A DNA stretch of 64,000 bases from CAXXOK01 sp963675655 (GTDB lineage Bacteria > Bacillota > Clostridia > Christensenellales > Aristaeellaceae): assembly GCA_963675655.1 (NCBI GenBank), contig OY776489.1:2356001-2420000 (forward strand), written 5' to 3'. Positions 1 through 8,742 of this stretch are shown here, piece by piece. Both the position numbers and the translations under genes were made by a program. The notes under the pieces were generated by a model. The model searched no databases and was not told the DNA's origin. It was given only the letters and a program-made list of their open reading frames with translations. Within the stretch, counting starts at the first letter, position 1; every line of letters starts with the position of its first letter.

Positions 1-492
1 TTGCAATGGGTAGCCATCCATGGCCGTACGCGCGCACAAATGTATTCCGGGCAGGCGGATTATGCGGCGATTGCTACGGTGGCAAGCCAGGTGAAGATTC
101 CGGTATTAGCCAATGGTGATGTATTTACCCCGCAGGATGCAGTGCGCGCCATGGAACAATCGGGGGGCAGCGGCCTGCTGATTGGCCGCGGCGCTATGGG
201 AAATCCGTGGCTGTTTGCACAGGTTGGCGCCATATTGACGGGACAGCCGGTAACGGCTGTAACGGCGGAAGAAAAGCTGGCGCTGGCGCTGGAACATATC
301 GACTTGATGGTTGCCCATAAAGGGGAAAAGGTCGCCGTGCGCGAAATGCGTACACATATAGGGCATTATATCAGCGGGTTGCGGGGAGCGGCGGCGATGC
401 GCCGTTCGCTCAACATCGCAGCGACGGCCGCAGAACAAAAAGCATTGCTTAAAACACTGTTTAAGGATCAGGAACAGGGGGAGGAACATTGA
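1..492 (+). CDS. dus: tRNA-dihydrouridine synthase, C-terminal part (cut by window start)
   Basis: The last 163 residues of an FMN-dependent tRNA-dihydrouridine synthase, which reduces uridines in the tRNA D-loop. The fragment begins inside the TIM barrel: HGRTRAQMYSG is the typical phosphate/tRNA-binding loop, followed by the LANGDV strand and the IGRGAMGNPW phosphate-binding segment, then the helical C-terminal domain. The start lies outside the window. The stop codon TGA overlaps the TTG start of the next gene, so the two are probably translated together. In Firmicutes this gene is typical of the DusB group, but I cannot separate subfamilies from a fragment. Confidence 0.93.
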   Translation: MQWVAIHGRTRAQMYSGQADYAAIATVASQVKIPVLANGDVFTPQDAVRAMEQSGGSGLLIGRGAMGNPWLFAQVGAILTGQPVTAVTAEEKLALALEHIDLMVAHKGEKVAVREMRTHIGHYISGLRGAAAMRRSLNIAATAAEQKALLKTLFKDQEQGEEH

Positions 493-2225
493 GCAGACGG
501 TTAATGGCTTTCGGACTTGCCCTTATACTGGCATTGGGATGCTGCTGGCCCGCGCAGGCGGACATGGCAGCGCTGGACAATGCGCTTTCACGCTGGCTGA
601 CCGGCAGGGATGCGCTCCGGTTTTCGGCAACGCTTACGGTAAACACCTTGCTTCCGTTTACCGATGATACGCTTACGATGCTCAACGGTGTTTTATCCCA
701 CGTTACGATCGATGCGAACGTAAAGGAGTCGGGCGAAAGCAGCCAAACGGATGCGCAGATCGCCGTGGACGGTACAGCGCTGATGGACTGGAACGAACAG
801 GCGCAGGACGGCGTATATACACTGACTACATCGCTTCTGCCGAATCGTACGTTGACTGCTAAAAACGCGTCGCCGATGGATGTGCTGTCTTCCTTTACGG
901 GGGATGAAGCGGCGGAGGATGCCAATGCGGATATGGCGGAAGAAGATACGGAAATCGTAAACAATTCGGACGTGGCACAGGCATTTTCCCTGCTGAATGC
1001 GATTGAGGAATTGCAAGCCTGTTATCAGAAGCTGACGGATGGCATACAGGAATATGCCACTGAAAAATCAGCCAATTATTCGATTAAGCATATTGGCCGC
1101 GGGAAATGGAGCCGTGTAGCCCGCTTAACGACGGAACAGAGTGAAAGCCTGCTGCCCGAACTGCGCGCAGTACTTTCTTGCGGGATGGATGATACCTATC
1201 GCACGGAGATTGCCGGGATGACGTTTGCCAAGGGTTTTGTGGTTGCGTTGTACCGCAATGCCGACGATCAGGATATATGTGTATATATGAAGGGAAACGT
1301 ATACGGCGCGGACGGTATTCGCCGCGCGTTGGCATTCCAATGGGCCTTTACCACAGATGGTATTGAGCGCACGGATACATATAAATATGAAATTACCAAA
1401 AGCTCCGGAAAGCGTGATAGCAGGATTATCGGAGCAATCTGTACGCAAACCAGCAGAAGTGATCAATATAGTATCGATCTGGAAGCGACAACAACGCTCA
1501 AACGCATCCGCATTACCGATAAAGATACCGAAACCATTGATCTTTCCGGCGCGGTGGATGCGGACGACGGAATGACCTGTCAAGGGGTGATGAGCAGCGT
1601 AATCGCCCAGACAGTCAGCAGCGATACAACAAAGAATACAACCAACACGACCGTAGATTTACTATTTACCCCTGACAATGGTGTAAACACGGTCTCCGGC
1701 ACGGTGGTTTACCAAACACTGACGGATAAAATCGTGGAACGCGAGCTGGCCTGGACGCTGGCAGCCGATGCGGCCAAACCTACGGCAAAGGTGGAACCCG
1801 ATGATAAGACGGAGAAAACGGATACGGCTGGCGGCGTAGTGGTCAGTATTATTTCGCCGGAAACAGAAGCGGATGGGGAAATGGCGGATGATACCGCTGC
1901 GCCTGTCAGCTCGCTGGAGCAGATAGCTGCGGATGTCAGCACCGGTTCCCAAACGGAACCCCAGGAAGATAGCTCGCCTTATCTGGTTGGCTCCGCGCCG
2001 ACAGGGCTTACGACCTTTTCCAAAACAGAGTCACTGCAAGCTATCGATTTGGACAAGGCGGATGCAGATACGGTGCAGCTGTTGCTAACGGAAGCAGCAC
2101 AGCATCTGGCGAGCCGGTTGATCCTCGCTATCGCCAATCTGCCCGATGATGACGCTGCGCTGCTGCAAGACGGCATGACCGATACGGACTATGCCGCGTT
2201 TCTGGCGTTGCTGGACGAACTGTAA
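489..2225 (+). CDS. secreted protein of unknown function, 578 aa
   Basis: I do not recognise a family. A Sec signal peptide is clear (basic MSRR, hydrophobic LALILALG, cleavage near AQA). The mature part is rich in beta-type Thr/Val/Asp sequence, has an acidic Thr/Asp/Glu-rich linker at roughly residues 430-500 and a helical end. The start is TTG overlapping the upstream dus stop, with a GGGGGAGG ribosome site just before it. The following gene encodes a protein of the same size and plan. Near the C-terminus both have a D-x-D-x-A-D ... LL-x-x-AA ... I-x-x-LP pattern, so they look like diverged tandem paralogues. An extracytoplasmic or surface role is inferred only from the signal peptide. Confidence 0.85.
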   Translation: MSRRLMAFGLALILALGCCWPAQADMAALDNALSRWLTGRDALRFSATLTVNTLLPFTDDTLTMLNGVLSHVTIDANVKESGESSQTDAQIAVDGTALMDWNEQAQDGVYTLTTSLLPNRTLTAKNASPMDVLSSFTGDEAAEDANADMAEEDTEIVNNSDVAQAFSLLNAIEELQACYQKLTDGIQEYATEKSANYSIKHIGRGKWSRVARLTTEQSESLLPELRAVLSCGMDDTYRTEIAGMTFAKGFVVALYRNADDQDICVYMKGNVYGADGIRRALAFQWAFTTDGIERTDTYKYEITKSSGKRDSRIIGAICTQTSRSDQYSIDLEATTTLKRIRITDKDTETIDLSGAVDADDGMTCQGVMSSVIAQTVSSDTTKNTTNTTVDLLFTPDNGVNTVSGTVVYQTLTDKIVERELAWTLAADAAKPTAKVEPDDKTEKTDTAGGVVVSIISPETEADGEMADDTAAPVSSLEQIAADVSTGSQTEPQEDSSPYLVGSAPTGLTTFSKTESLQAIDLDKADADTVQLLLTEAAQHLASRLILAIANLPDDDAALLQDGMTDTDYAAFLALLDEL

Positions 2226-2270
2226 TATTGCCGTCCATCGGCAGCGCCGATGGGAATAAGGAGGGGCACC

Positions 2271-3998
2271 ATGAAAAACACCGCAATGCGTCTGCTTGCT
2301 TGCCTGTTAACGTTGAACCTGTTGTTTTCCTGCGCGGTGGCGGAAACAACTGCCGATTTGGACTATACAGTAGAAGAGAAGCTGGTAAAGCAATTGCAGG
2401 CGGGCAGCGGTTTTGCGGGTACGCTGACCCTTGAATCGACTGCAAATGCCGGGCGTGAGAGCGATGCGTTGACGACCATCAAACCGCTGACGGTGGACAT
2501 GACATATATCTACACACGGGAAGATACGGCTACGCAGACGCCTGCGGAAAATCGCCTGACATTCGCCTTAACCGACAGTGAAAAAACATTGGCGACGGCG
2601 GAAGTAGCCTTATCGTCCGGGTTGGCTGCACTGCAAAGCTCGCTGCTAGGCGACGGGTGGTATATTCTGCGGCAAGGCGCGGCGCAGGTGGATACTGCCG
2701 CCGGGCAAACCTCGGTTAAAAATGCAATGACCTCGGAAGCAGCCGCTATTTTTAATCAATCAGCATTACCCGGAATTACCAGCTTTGTGGCCGGAGCGTT
2801 GGGGACGTCGCTGGATGCCGGGAATTTTAACTGGGAAGAATTGCTCGATCCGTATGCAACCAAGATCGACCTGTGGCTGGAAAGCTACCGCCAAGCGCCG
2901 ATTTTGGGTAAAACGGAAGATGGCACGACTACGATGGTGATTGACTACAGCATCCCGGCTTCGGCGATGAAAGCACAGCTGAAGCAAATGGTGCTGGATT
3001 TACTGGGGGATGACGAACTGCTGGAAGTTCTCGCCCAGATACTGCCCGACGAGGATGTACAATTGTACCTGAACCCGGAGCAGCAAAATTACTATTTCTT
3101 TGCGATTGACGAATTGCCATTGAATGGGGAGGTAACGCTTTCCCGTACCGTCAGCCTGATGGGAGATACGCTGGGGCTTACGCTCTCCCTGCCGTTTTAC
3201 GACAGCGAAGGCGGCGCCGCCACACTAACCTATCAACGTGTTCCGGGCGAGAGCGACCTGCCACAGACCAATACAATTGAGTTAACGGGAGAAACGCGGC
3301 ACATTCGGATTGCGTACCAGGTGTACGATACGTTTACCGGCACCAAGGTATATCAGGGCACGGTGCTGCGGGAGCCGACCGGTACGGAAGCCTTTAGCGT
3401 GAGCGAGGATGAAACAGCAAACGCAGCGCGGACATTTTCAGCAGCGTTTACGGTGAGCAGCGCGCTTACAACCGGGACGGATGAATTGGGTAAGGATTTT
3501 CTGCAGCGCAATATTGAGCTGACGCTTGCGCCCGAGTATACGCCGGAAAACCCGGATGATGACGTGCAAACTCCGACAGCCGAGCAACAGGCTTCGTTTG
3601 TTGCGTTTACGCCGTTTACGGCGACGCTGCAAACCGTATGCAGCAGCGGACAGGCAAAGAATGCCTCAACAGCGCTGGATTTATCGCTGGTACTTTCCGG
3701 GGAAGAACAAGCCCAAACGATTACGATCTCCTTCTCCGGTAAAACGACCAGTATGTGGACGCCGCAAGCTGTGGATACGAATGCGGCGCAGTCTCTTGCC
3801 GATATGGATGTTGCAGATTTTGAAGCCTTGCTTGGACAGGCTGCCGTACGTGGCGGGCTGCTATTACTGCCGTATATCGGGCTGCCTACTGTGCAGACGA
3901 GCGATGCGGCGGATACAGCCGATGCAACCCCGACACCCGAAAACACGAACGATCAACTGGAAGCCACGGTAACCCCGGAAGCTTCTGCGCAGCCGTAA
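2271..3998 (+). CDS. secreted protein of unknown function, 575 aa, paralogue of upstream gene
   Basis: Unknown function. The start is placed at ATG 2271, not at the upstream in-frame ATG 2250, because AAGGAGGGG ends six bases before it. The product begins with a signal peptide (MKNTAMRLLACLLTLNLLFSC, cleavage near AVAE). The Cys at the end of the hydrophobic core is not in a clear lipobox. The mature region resembles that of the upstream protein: Thr/Ser-rich beta-like sequence, and a final LLGQAA ... YIGLP segment followed by a Pro/Thr/Glu tail. It lies 45 bp after the previous gene and is probably in the same operon. An outer-surface binding or assembly role is possible but not shown. Confidence 0.85.
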   Translation: MKNTAMRLLACLLTLNLLFSCAVAETTADLDYTVEEKLVKQLQAGSGFAGTLTLESTANAGRESDALTTIKPLTVDMTYIYTREDTATQTPAENRLTFALTDSEKTLATAEVALSSGLAALQSSLLGDGWYILRQGAAQVDTAAGQTSVKNAMTSEAAAIFNQSALPGITSFVAGALGTSLDAGNFNWEELLDPYATKIDLWLESYRQAPILGKTEDGTTTMVIDYSIPASAMKAQLKQMVLDLLGDDELLEVLAQILPDEDVQLYLNPEQQNYYFFAIDELPLNGEVTLSRTVSLMGDTLGLTLSLPFYDSEGGAATLTYQRVPGESDLPQTNTIELTGETRHIRIAYQVYDTFTGTKVYQGTVLREPTGTEAFSVSEDETANAARTFSAAFTVSSALTTGTDELGKDFLQRNIELTLAPEYTPENPDDDVQTPTAEQQASFVAFTPFTATLQTVCSSGQAKNASTALDLSLVLSGEEQAQTITISFSGKTTSMWTPQAVDTNAAQSLADMDVADFEALLGQAAVRGGLLLLPYIGLPTVQTSDAADTADATPTPENTNDQLEATVTPEASAQP

Positions 3999-4077
3999 AA
4001 GAGGGCTGTAACGCATGCGTATCAACAGGTACGTAGTATATGTAACAAATAAATACATCCGAAATACAGGAATGGAC

Positions 4078-4106
4078 TTGACACTTTTTTGCAGGCAAGG
4101 TATACT
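4078..4106 (+). promoter_or_regulatory. strong sigma-A promoter of glnN
   Basis: A near-consensus promoter: TTGACA (4078-4083), a 17-bp spacer, then TATACT (4101-4106). It lies 107 bp upstream of the glnN start, so the mRNA has a leader of about 100 nt. Confidence 0.85.
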
Positions 4107-4119
4107 CCCACCATACAGC

Positions 4120-4158
4120 AACGGCGCTGGGATTATTAAATGATCCGTCAGCGCCGTT
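4120..4158 (+). promoter_or_regulatory. glnN leader hairpin
   Basis: A 10-bp perfect stem AACGGCGCTG / CAGCGCCGTT (4120-4129 and 4149-4158) encloses a second stem GGATTAT / ATGATCC with a 3-nt loop. It begins a few bases after the expected transcription start. No T-tract follows, so it is a leader structure and not an obvious terminator. It may stabilise the mRNA or bind a regulator. Confidence 0.6.
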
Positions 4159-4212
4159 CTCGTATATAAAGGCACTTAGAGAAAGGCCAATAATCACAGG
4201 AGGGACAGCTAC

Positions 4213-6303
4213 GTGAGCAATGCATGCGAGAAGTTTGGAGAGTTAGTATTTAACGACGCTGTCATGCAGAAGCGTTTACCCAAGGAAACCTACAAGGCCC
4301 TCAAGCGTACGACTGAAGAGGGACGCTCGCTTGATCCGGCGGTCGCGGGCGTAGTCGCTAACGCCATGAAGGACTGGGCGCTGGAACTGGGCGCAACACA
4401 CTACACCCATTGGTTCCAACCGATGACCGGCATTACGGCTGAAAAGCACGACTCTTTCATCAAGCCCAAGGGGGATGGAAGCGTACAGCTTGAGTTCAGC
4501 GGTAAGGAGCTTGTGCAGGGCGAACCTGACGCCAGCTCTTTCCCCAGCGGCGGCCTTCGCGCAACGTTTGAAGCCCGCGGCTACACGGCTTGGGATCCGA
4601 CCAGTTTTGCTTTCATCAAAGAAGGCACGCTGTGCATCCCTACCGCTTTTTGCAGCTACGGCGGCGAAGCGCTGGACAAAAAAACCCCGTTGCTCCGCTC
4701 CATGCAGGCACTGGACAAACAGGCGCTGCGCGTGCTGAAATTGTTTGGCAATGAAGACGTAAAGCGTGTGTACCCCACTGTCGGCCCCGAGCAGGAATAC
4801 TTCCTGATCGACAAAGAAGATTATAAAAAGCGCCCGGATCTTATTAGCACCGGTCGCACCCTGTTTGGCGCAAAGCCGCCGAAGGGGCAGGAACTGGACG
4901 ATCATTACTTTGGCGCGATCCGCCCCCGCGTTTTGGCCTTCATGAAAGACCTAAACGAGGAGCTGTGGAAACTGGGCGTATACGCCAAGACCCAGCATAA
5001 CGAAGTGGCTCCCGCCCAGCACGAAATGGCGCCGGTATTCAGCACCGTTAACATCGCTGCTGATCACAATCAGCTGACCATGGAAGTGATGAAGCGCATT
5101 GCCGACAAGCATGATCTGGTTTGCCTGCTTCACGAAAAACCGTTCGCCGGCATCAATGGCAGCGGCAAGCACAACAACTTTGCCATGTCCACCAACACCG
5201 GTATGAACCTGTTGGAGCCGGGCGATACCCCCAACGAAAATGCGCAGTTCCTGTTGTTCCTCAGCGCTGTGCTCGAAGCCGTAGATAATTATCAGGATCT
5301 GCTCCGTGTGGCGATTGCCTATGCGGGCAACGATCACCGTCTGGGTGCCAACGAAGCGCCGCCGGCGATCATCAGCATCTTCCTGGGCGATGAGCTCAAC
5401 GCTGTAATCGAGTCGATTATCAGCGAAAGCGCTTATCAGACCCGCGAGCGTGAGTCTATGCTGCTGGGCGTGGACATCCTGCCGGAGTTCCCCAAGGATG
5501 TTACCGACCGTAACCGTACTTCTCCCTTCGCCTTCACCGGCAACAAGTTCGAGTTCCGCAGCTTGGGCAGCTCGCAGTCGATCAGCGGCCCCAACGTGGT
5601 GCTCAACACCATCATTGCCGAGAGCCTTGGCAATTTCGCCGATGAACTGGAAAAAGCGGACGATTTCACTTCCGCCCTCAACGCGCTCATCCGCCGCGTA
5701 ATTCGCGAGCATAAGCGCATTGTGTTCAACGGCAACGGTTATGATCCCGCTTGGGTGGAAGAAGCCGAAAAACGCGGCTTGCTCAACCTCAAGACCACCG
5801 TGGATGCAATGCCGTACTACATTGCCGAGAAAAACATTGAACTGTTCGAAAAACATGGCGTGTTCTCCAAGCCGGAAGTACACAGCCGTTACGAAATCAA
5901 GCTGGAAAACTACGTCAAGGTGATCAACATCGAGGCGGAGTGCATGACTGGTATGGCACGCAATATGATCCTGCCTGCTGCCCTTGAGTTCACCAACGAA
6001 GTCGCCAAAGAGGCGGAACTTAAGAAGAGCGTAATCGCTTCCATCTCCATGGAAACCGAAAAGGCGCTGCTGAACAAGCTCAGCGAGCAGACGGCTGCCC
6101 TGTACAACGCGATTGACACGCTGGATAAGGCGATTGCCGGTCAGGATACGGATGCGGATATGATCGCGCAGGCGACCTATTCCCGCGATTCCATCATTAC
6201 TGCGATGGATGCAGTGCGCAAGGCTTCGGATATTCTGGAAGGTATGGTCGCCAAGAAGTATTGGCCGATGCCCACCTATCAGGATATTCTGATGTACGTC
6301 TAA
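4213..6303 (+). CDS. glnN: glutamine synthetase type III
   Basis: ATP-dependent condensation of glutamate and ammonium to glutamine in the cytoplasm. At 696 aa it matches the long GSIII family (about 700 aa) and not GSI (about 450). Visible motifs are GPEQEYF (glutamate-binding/metal site), HNEVAPAQHE, NGSGKHNN and RLGANEAPPAIIS, followed by the FxFTGNKFEFR segment typical of GSIII. The start is GTG with AGGAGGGA eight bases upstream. It has its own promoter and a hairpin leader. The next gene, an ammonium channel fused to PII, makes this a nitrogen assimilation pair. Confidence 0.97.
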   Translation: MSNACEKFGELVFNDAVMQKRLPKETYKALKRTTEEGRSLDPAVAGVVANAMKDWALELGATHYTHWFQPMTGITAEKHDSFIKPKGDGSVQLEFSGKELVQGEPDASSFPSGGLRATFEARGYTAWDPTSFAFIKEGTLCIPTAFCSYGGEALDKKTPLLRSMQALDKQALRVLKLFGNEDVKRVYPTVGPEQEYFLIDKEDYKKRPDLISTGRTLFGAKPPKGQELDDHYFGAIRPRVLAFMKDLNEELWKLGVYAKTQHNEVAPAQHEMAPVFSTVNIAADHNQLTMEVMKRIADKHDLVCLLHEKPFAGINGSGKHNNFAMSTNTGMNLLEPGDTPNENAQFLLFLSAVLEAVDNYQDLLRVAIAYAGNDHRLGANEAPPAIISIFLGDELNAVIESIISESAYQTRERESMLLGVDILPEFPKDVTDRNRTSPFAFTGNKFEFRSLGSSQSISGPNVVLNTIIAESLGNFADELEKADDFTSALNALIRRVIREHKRIVFNGNGYDPAWVEEAEKRGLLNLKTTVDAMPYYIAEKNIELFEKHGVFSKPEVHSRYEIKLENYVKVINIEAECMTGMARNMILPAALEFTNEVAKEAELKKSVIASISMETEKALLNKLSEQTAALYNAIDTLDKAIAGQDTDADMIAQATYSRDSIITAMDAVRKASDILEGMVAKKYWPMPTYQDILMYV

Positions 6304-6344
6304 TCGGGTAAAGCGTATCTACATACGCAAAGCTCATTTGGTCT

Positions 6345-6375
6345 CCCGTTTACGGATATTTCACCCGTAAACGGG
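6345..6375 (+). promoter_or_regulatory. inverted repeat after glnN
   Basis: CCCGTTTACGG (6345-6355) pairs perfectly with CCGTAAACGGG (6365-6375), giving an 11-bp stem with a 9-nt loop. No T-run follows, so it may protect the glnN 3' end or be the first stem of the long leader of the next gene. Confidence 0.55.
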
Positions 6376-6383
6376 GGACACCC

Positions 6384-6612
6384 CGGACGATGCTCTACGG
6401 CTTACCGGCTACTAACCGGAAGGCGGGAGATATGTCCAATCCTGGCAAACAAAACGTTTGCCGGGTGGAACGGCGAATGGTTGTTCCACCAACAGGGTAG
6501 AAAAGCAAGCCGCTATACGTTGGACTGAAGGAATTTCCTTCACTACGCATGTAACGCTCAATGTCGAGCGTATCGCAGGCTTGTTTTTTGATACTTATTA
6601 TGAGGAGGAAAA
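6384..6612 (+). promoter_or_regulatory. structured leader upstream of the ammonium channel gene
   Basis: This 5' region is filled with foldable segments. GGACA ... TGTCC closes an arm with CCGG/CCGG inside (about 6380-6435). GGCAAAC/GTTTGCC and GGTGGAAC/GTTCCACC are adjacent perfect hairpins. The final part (about 6506-6594) is closed by CAAGCC with GGCTTG, supported by GC/GC and ATAC/GTAT pairs, around two hairpins: GAAGG/CCTTC and ACGCTC-AATGTC-GAGCGT. TTGTTTTTT follows directly, about 20 bases before the GAGGAGG ribosome site. That geometry would suit a cis-acting control RNA. I cannot match it to a named riboswitch class. Confidence 0.45.
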
Positions 6613-6615
6613 GGA

Positions 6616-8325
6616 ATGGAGACGATCGTATCCACCATTTCAAGCGCTGACACAATATGGGTATTGTTGGCCACTGCATTGGTATTCTTCATGCAGGCGG
6701 GCTTCGCCATGGTAGAAACCGGTTTTACACGCGCGAAAAACGCCGGTAATATCATCATGAAGAACCTCATGGACTTCGCAATCGGTTCGGTTGTGTTCTG
6801 GCTCATCGGTTTCTCGATCATGTTCGGTTCGGACAAGGGCGGGGTGATCGGCCAGATTAGCTTCCTGCTGAGCGGAGATGCCTTTGGCAATCCGGACAAC
6901 ATTTCCAGACTCACTTTCGTGATGTTCCAGACCGTGTTCTGCGCAACGGCTGCTACAATCGTAAGCGGCGCGATGGCAGAGCGTACCAAGTTCATTAGCT
7001 ATTGTATTTATTCTGCTGTCATCTCGATGGTGATCTATCCGATCAGTGGCCATTGGATTTGGGGCGGCGGCTGGCTGGCCCAAATGGGCTTTGAAGATTT
7101 TGCCGGTTCCACCGCAGTACACATGGTTGGTGGCGTTGCTGCTTTCGTTGGCGCTATCTTCCTTGGCCCCCGTATTGGCAAGTACGACAGAGAAGGCAAG
7201 CCTCATGCGATTCCCGGCCACAGCCTCACGCTTGGCGCGCTGGGTGTGTTCATCCTCTGGTTCGGCTGGTTCGGTTTCAACCCCGGCTCCACGCTGGGCA
7301 TTGAAGGCGGCAACGCTGTTGCTGCCGGCGACATCTTTATGACTACGAACCTTGCTGCTGCCGCTGCCGCGGTAACGGTAATGATCGTTACTTGGATCGT
7401 TTACAAAAAGCCCGACGTATCCATGACGCTCAACGGCGCTCTGGCTGGTCTGGTTGCGATCACCGCTGGCTGCGCGTTTGTTAATCCCGTTGGCGCGTTC
7501 TTCATCGGCGTTATCGCAGGCTTCGTGGTTGTATTCGCCATTGAGTTCATCGACAAAGTACTGAAAGTGGATGATCCGGTAGGCGCGGTTGCTGTTCACG
7601 GCGTCTGCGGCGCTGTCGGCACCATCCTGGTTGGCCTGTTCGATACCTCCGCTGGTCTGTTCTACGGCGGCGGCTGGCACCTGCTGGGTGTACAGGCGTT
7701 GGGTGTTGTAGCTGTTGGAGCTTACGTAGCGGTTGCCATGTCGATCGTATTCTTCATCATCAAGAAGACCGCTGGTCTCCGTGTATCCGCCTCTGAAGAA
7801 ATTCGCGGCTTGGATATCGAAGAACACGGACTCATCAGCAGCTATGCGGACTTCATGCCCGTGCTTGGCGAAGTGCCGATGGGCAAGGCTGTTGTATCCG
7901 AAATGGGCACCGCTCCTGTGGATGCGGCTGTACCTGTTGTGGATAAGAGCACCCCGGTTGCTGCCGGCGTGAAGATCACCAAAGTGGCGATTGTCACCAA
8001 GCAGAGCATGTTCGAACGCTTGAAAGAAGCGATGGACGCTATCGGCGTAACGGGTATGACGGTTACGCAGGTTCTCGGTTGCGGCATGCAGAAGGGTCGT
8101 CCCGAGTACTATCGCGGAGTAGAAATGGAAAGCACGCTCCTGCCGAAGATCGAAGTCGAAATCGTGGTCTGCAAGATTCCGGTTCGTACTGTGATCGAAG
8201 CGGCGAAGGCTGCCCTCTACACCGGTCATATCGGCGATGGCAAGATCTTCATCTACGATGTGGAGAATGTTATCAAAGTACGTACTGGCGAAGAAGGTTA
8301 CGACGCGTTGCAGGATGTGGAATAA
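6616..8325 (+). CDS. amt: ammonium transporter with fused C-terminal PII domain
   Basis: A membrane channel for ammonium/ammonia with its regulatory protein attached. Residues 1-410 form the 11-helix Amt barrel. The paired pore histidines are visible in STAVHMVGG and AVHGVCGA. After a short linker (about 411-450), residues 452-569 are a full PII domain with T-loop (QKGRPEYYRG), B-loop (TGHIGDGKIF) and C-loop (RTGEE). At the position of the Tyr that is uridylylated in enterobacterial GlnB (YRGAEY) this protein has Met (YRGVEM), so covalent modification there is not expected; ligand sensing by ATP/ADP/2-oxoglutarate remains possible. It sits next to glnN. Ribosome site GAGGAGG. Confidence 0.96.
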   Translation: METIVSTISSADTIWVLLATALVFFMQAGFAMVETGFTRAKNAGNIIMKNLMDFAIGSVVFWLIGFSIMFGSDKGGVIGQISFLLSGDAFGNPDNISRLTFVMFQTVFCATAATIVSGAMAERTKFISYCIYSAVISMVIYPISGHWIWGGGWLAQMGFEDFAGSTAVHMVGGVAAFVGAIFLGPRIGKYDREGKPHAIPGHSLTLGALGVFILWFGWFGFNPGSTLGIEGGNAVAAGDIFMTTNLAAAAAAVTVMIVTWIVYKKPDVSMTLNGALAGLVAITAGCAFVNPVGAFFIGVIAGFVVVFAIEFIDKVLKVDDPVGAVAVHGVCGAVGTILVGLFDTSAGLFYGGGWHLLGVQALGVVAVGAYVAVAMSIVFFIIKKTAGLRVSASEEIRGLDIEEHGLISSYADFMPVLGEVPMGKAVVSEMGTAPVDAAVPVVDKSTPVAAGVKITKVAIVTKQSMFERLKEAMDAIGVTGMTVTQVLGCGMQKGRPEYYRGVEMESTLLPKIEVEIVVCKIPVRTVIEAAKAALYTGHIGDGKIFIYDVENVIKVRTGEEGYDALQDVE

Positions 8326-8483
8326 TTCCACAAAATGCAGGTTTACAAGCGGCGCACGCAGCGCCAGTAGGGAAACGGGACGTTCGGAAACGTCTGCGGG
8401 ATACCATAGAACGCCCGACATCCATTCCCTGTAACATAAGAGTGCAAGCCCTTCCCTGTGGGGTTTGCACGGGGCCTTCCTGT

Positions 8484-8538
8484 GGGAGCCCCGGGCGGTT
8501 TCTCCCTTTCGAAACCGCCCGAGGGCTCCCTGTTTTGT
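8484..8538 (+). terminator. strong intrinsic terminator after amt-PII
   Basis: GGGAGCCC plus GGGCGGTTTC pair with GAAACCGCCC plus GGGCTCCC across a short loop (8484-8530), and TGTTTTGTTG follows. It ends the nitrogen transcript. Confidence 0.85.
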
Positions 8539-8742
8539 TGTCTAAAAAATGATGAAGCTTATGGCATGGGGATATCGGTTGAATTGAAACCAAAGCATTG
8601 TGCGGGTGCAAAGTGAACGTTAACTATTGTGTCCAGTGCAATATAAAGTTTAATAATAGCGTAATAACACACCGGAAGCACTTTAATACAGCCGGGTATA
8701 CATCGCAGGGGAAAGGGAACAAGCAGGGTTGCCTCCGACGGT

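Noticed and set aside
4951..5883. A 310-codon minus-strand frame inside glnN
   Set aside because: Shadow frame of a conserved enzyme gene; no start signals.
6563..6580. ANTAR-type hexaloop hairpin (A1 and G4 in AATGTC)
   Set aside because: The ANTAR motif needs two adjacent hairpins with such loops. The neighbouring stems have 5-nt or larger loops without that pattern, so I did not annotate an ANTAR target.
6303..6616. Glutamine riboswitch
   Set aside because: Some motifs (GAAGGAA) look similar, but the conserved core of the glnA/Downstream-peptide classes is not present, and those are known mainly from cyanobacteria.
6640..8421. A 593-codon open frame on the minus strand
   Set aside because: Antisense of the amt-PII gene, with histidine- and asparagine-rich nonsense sequence.
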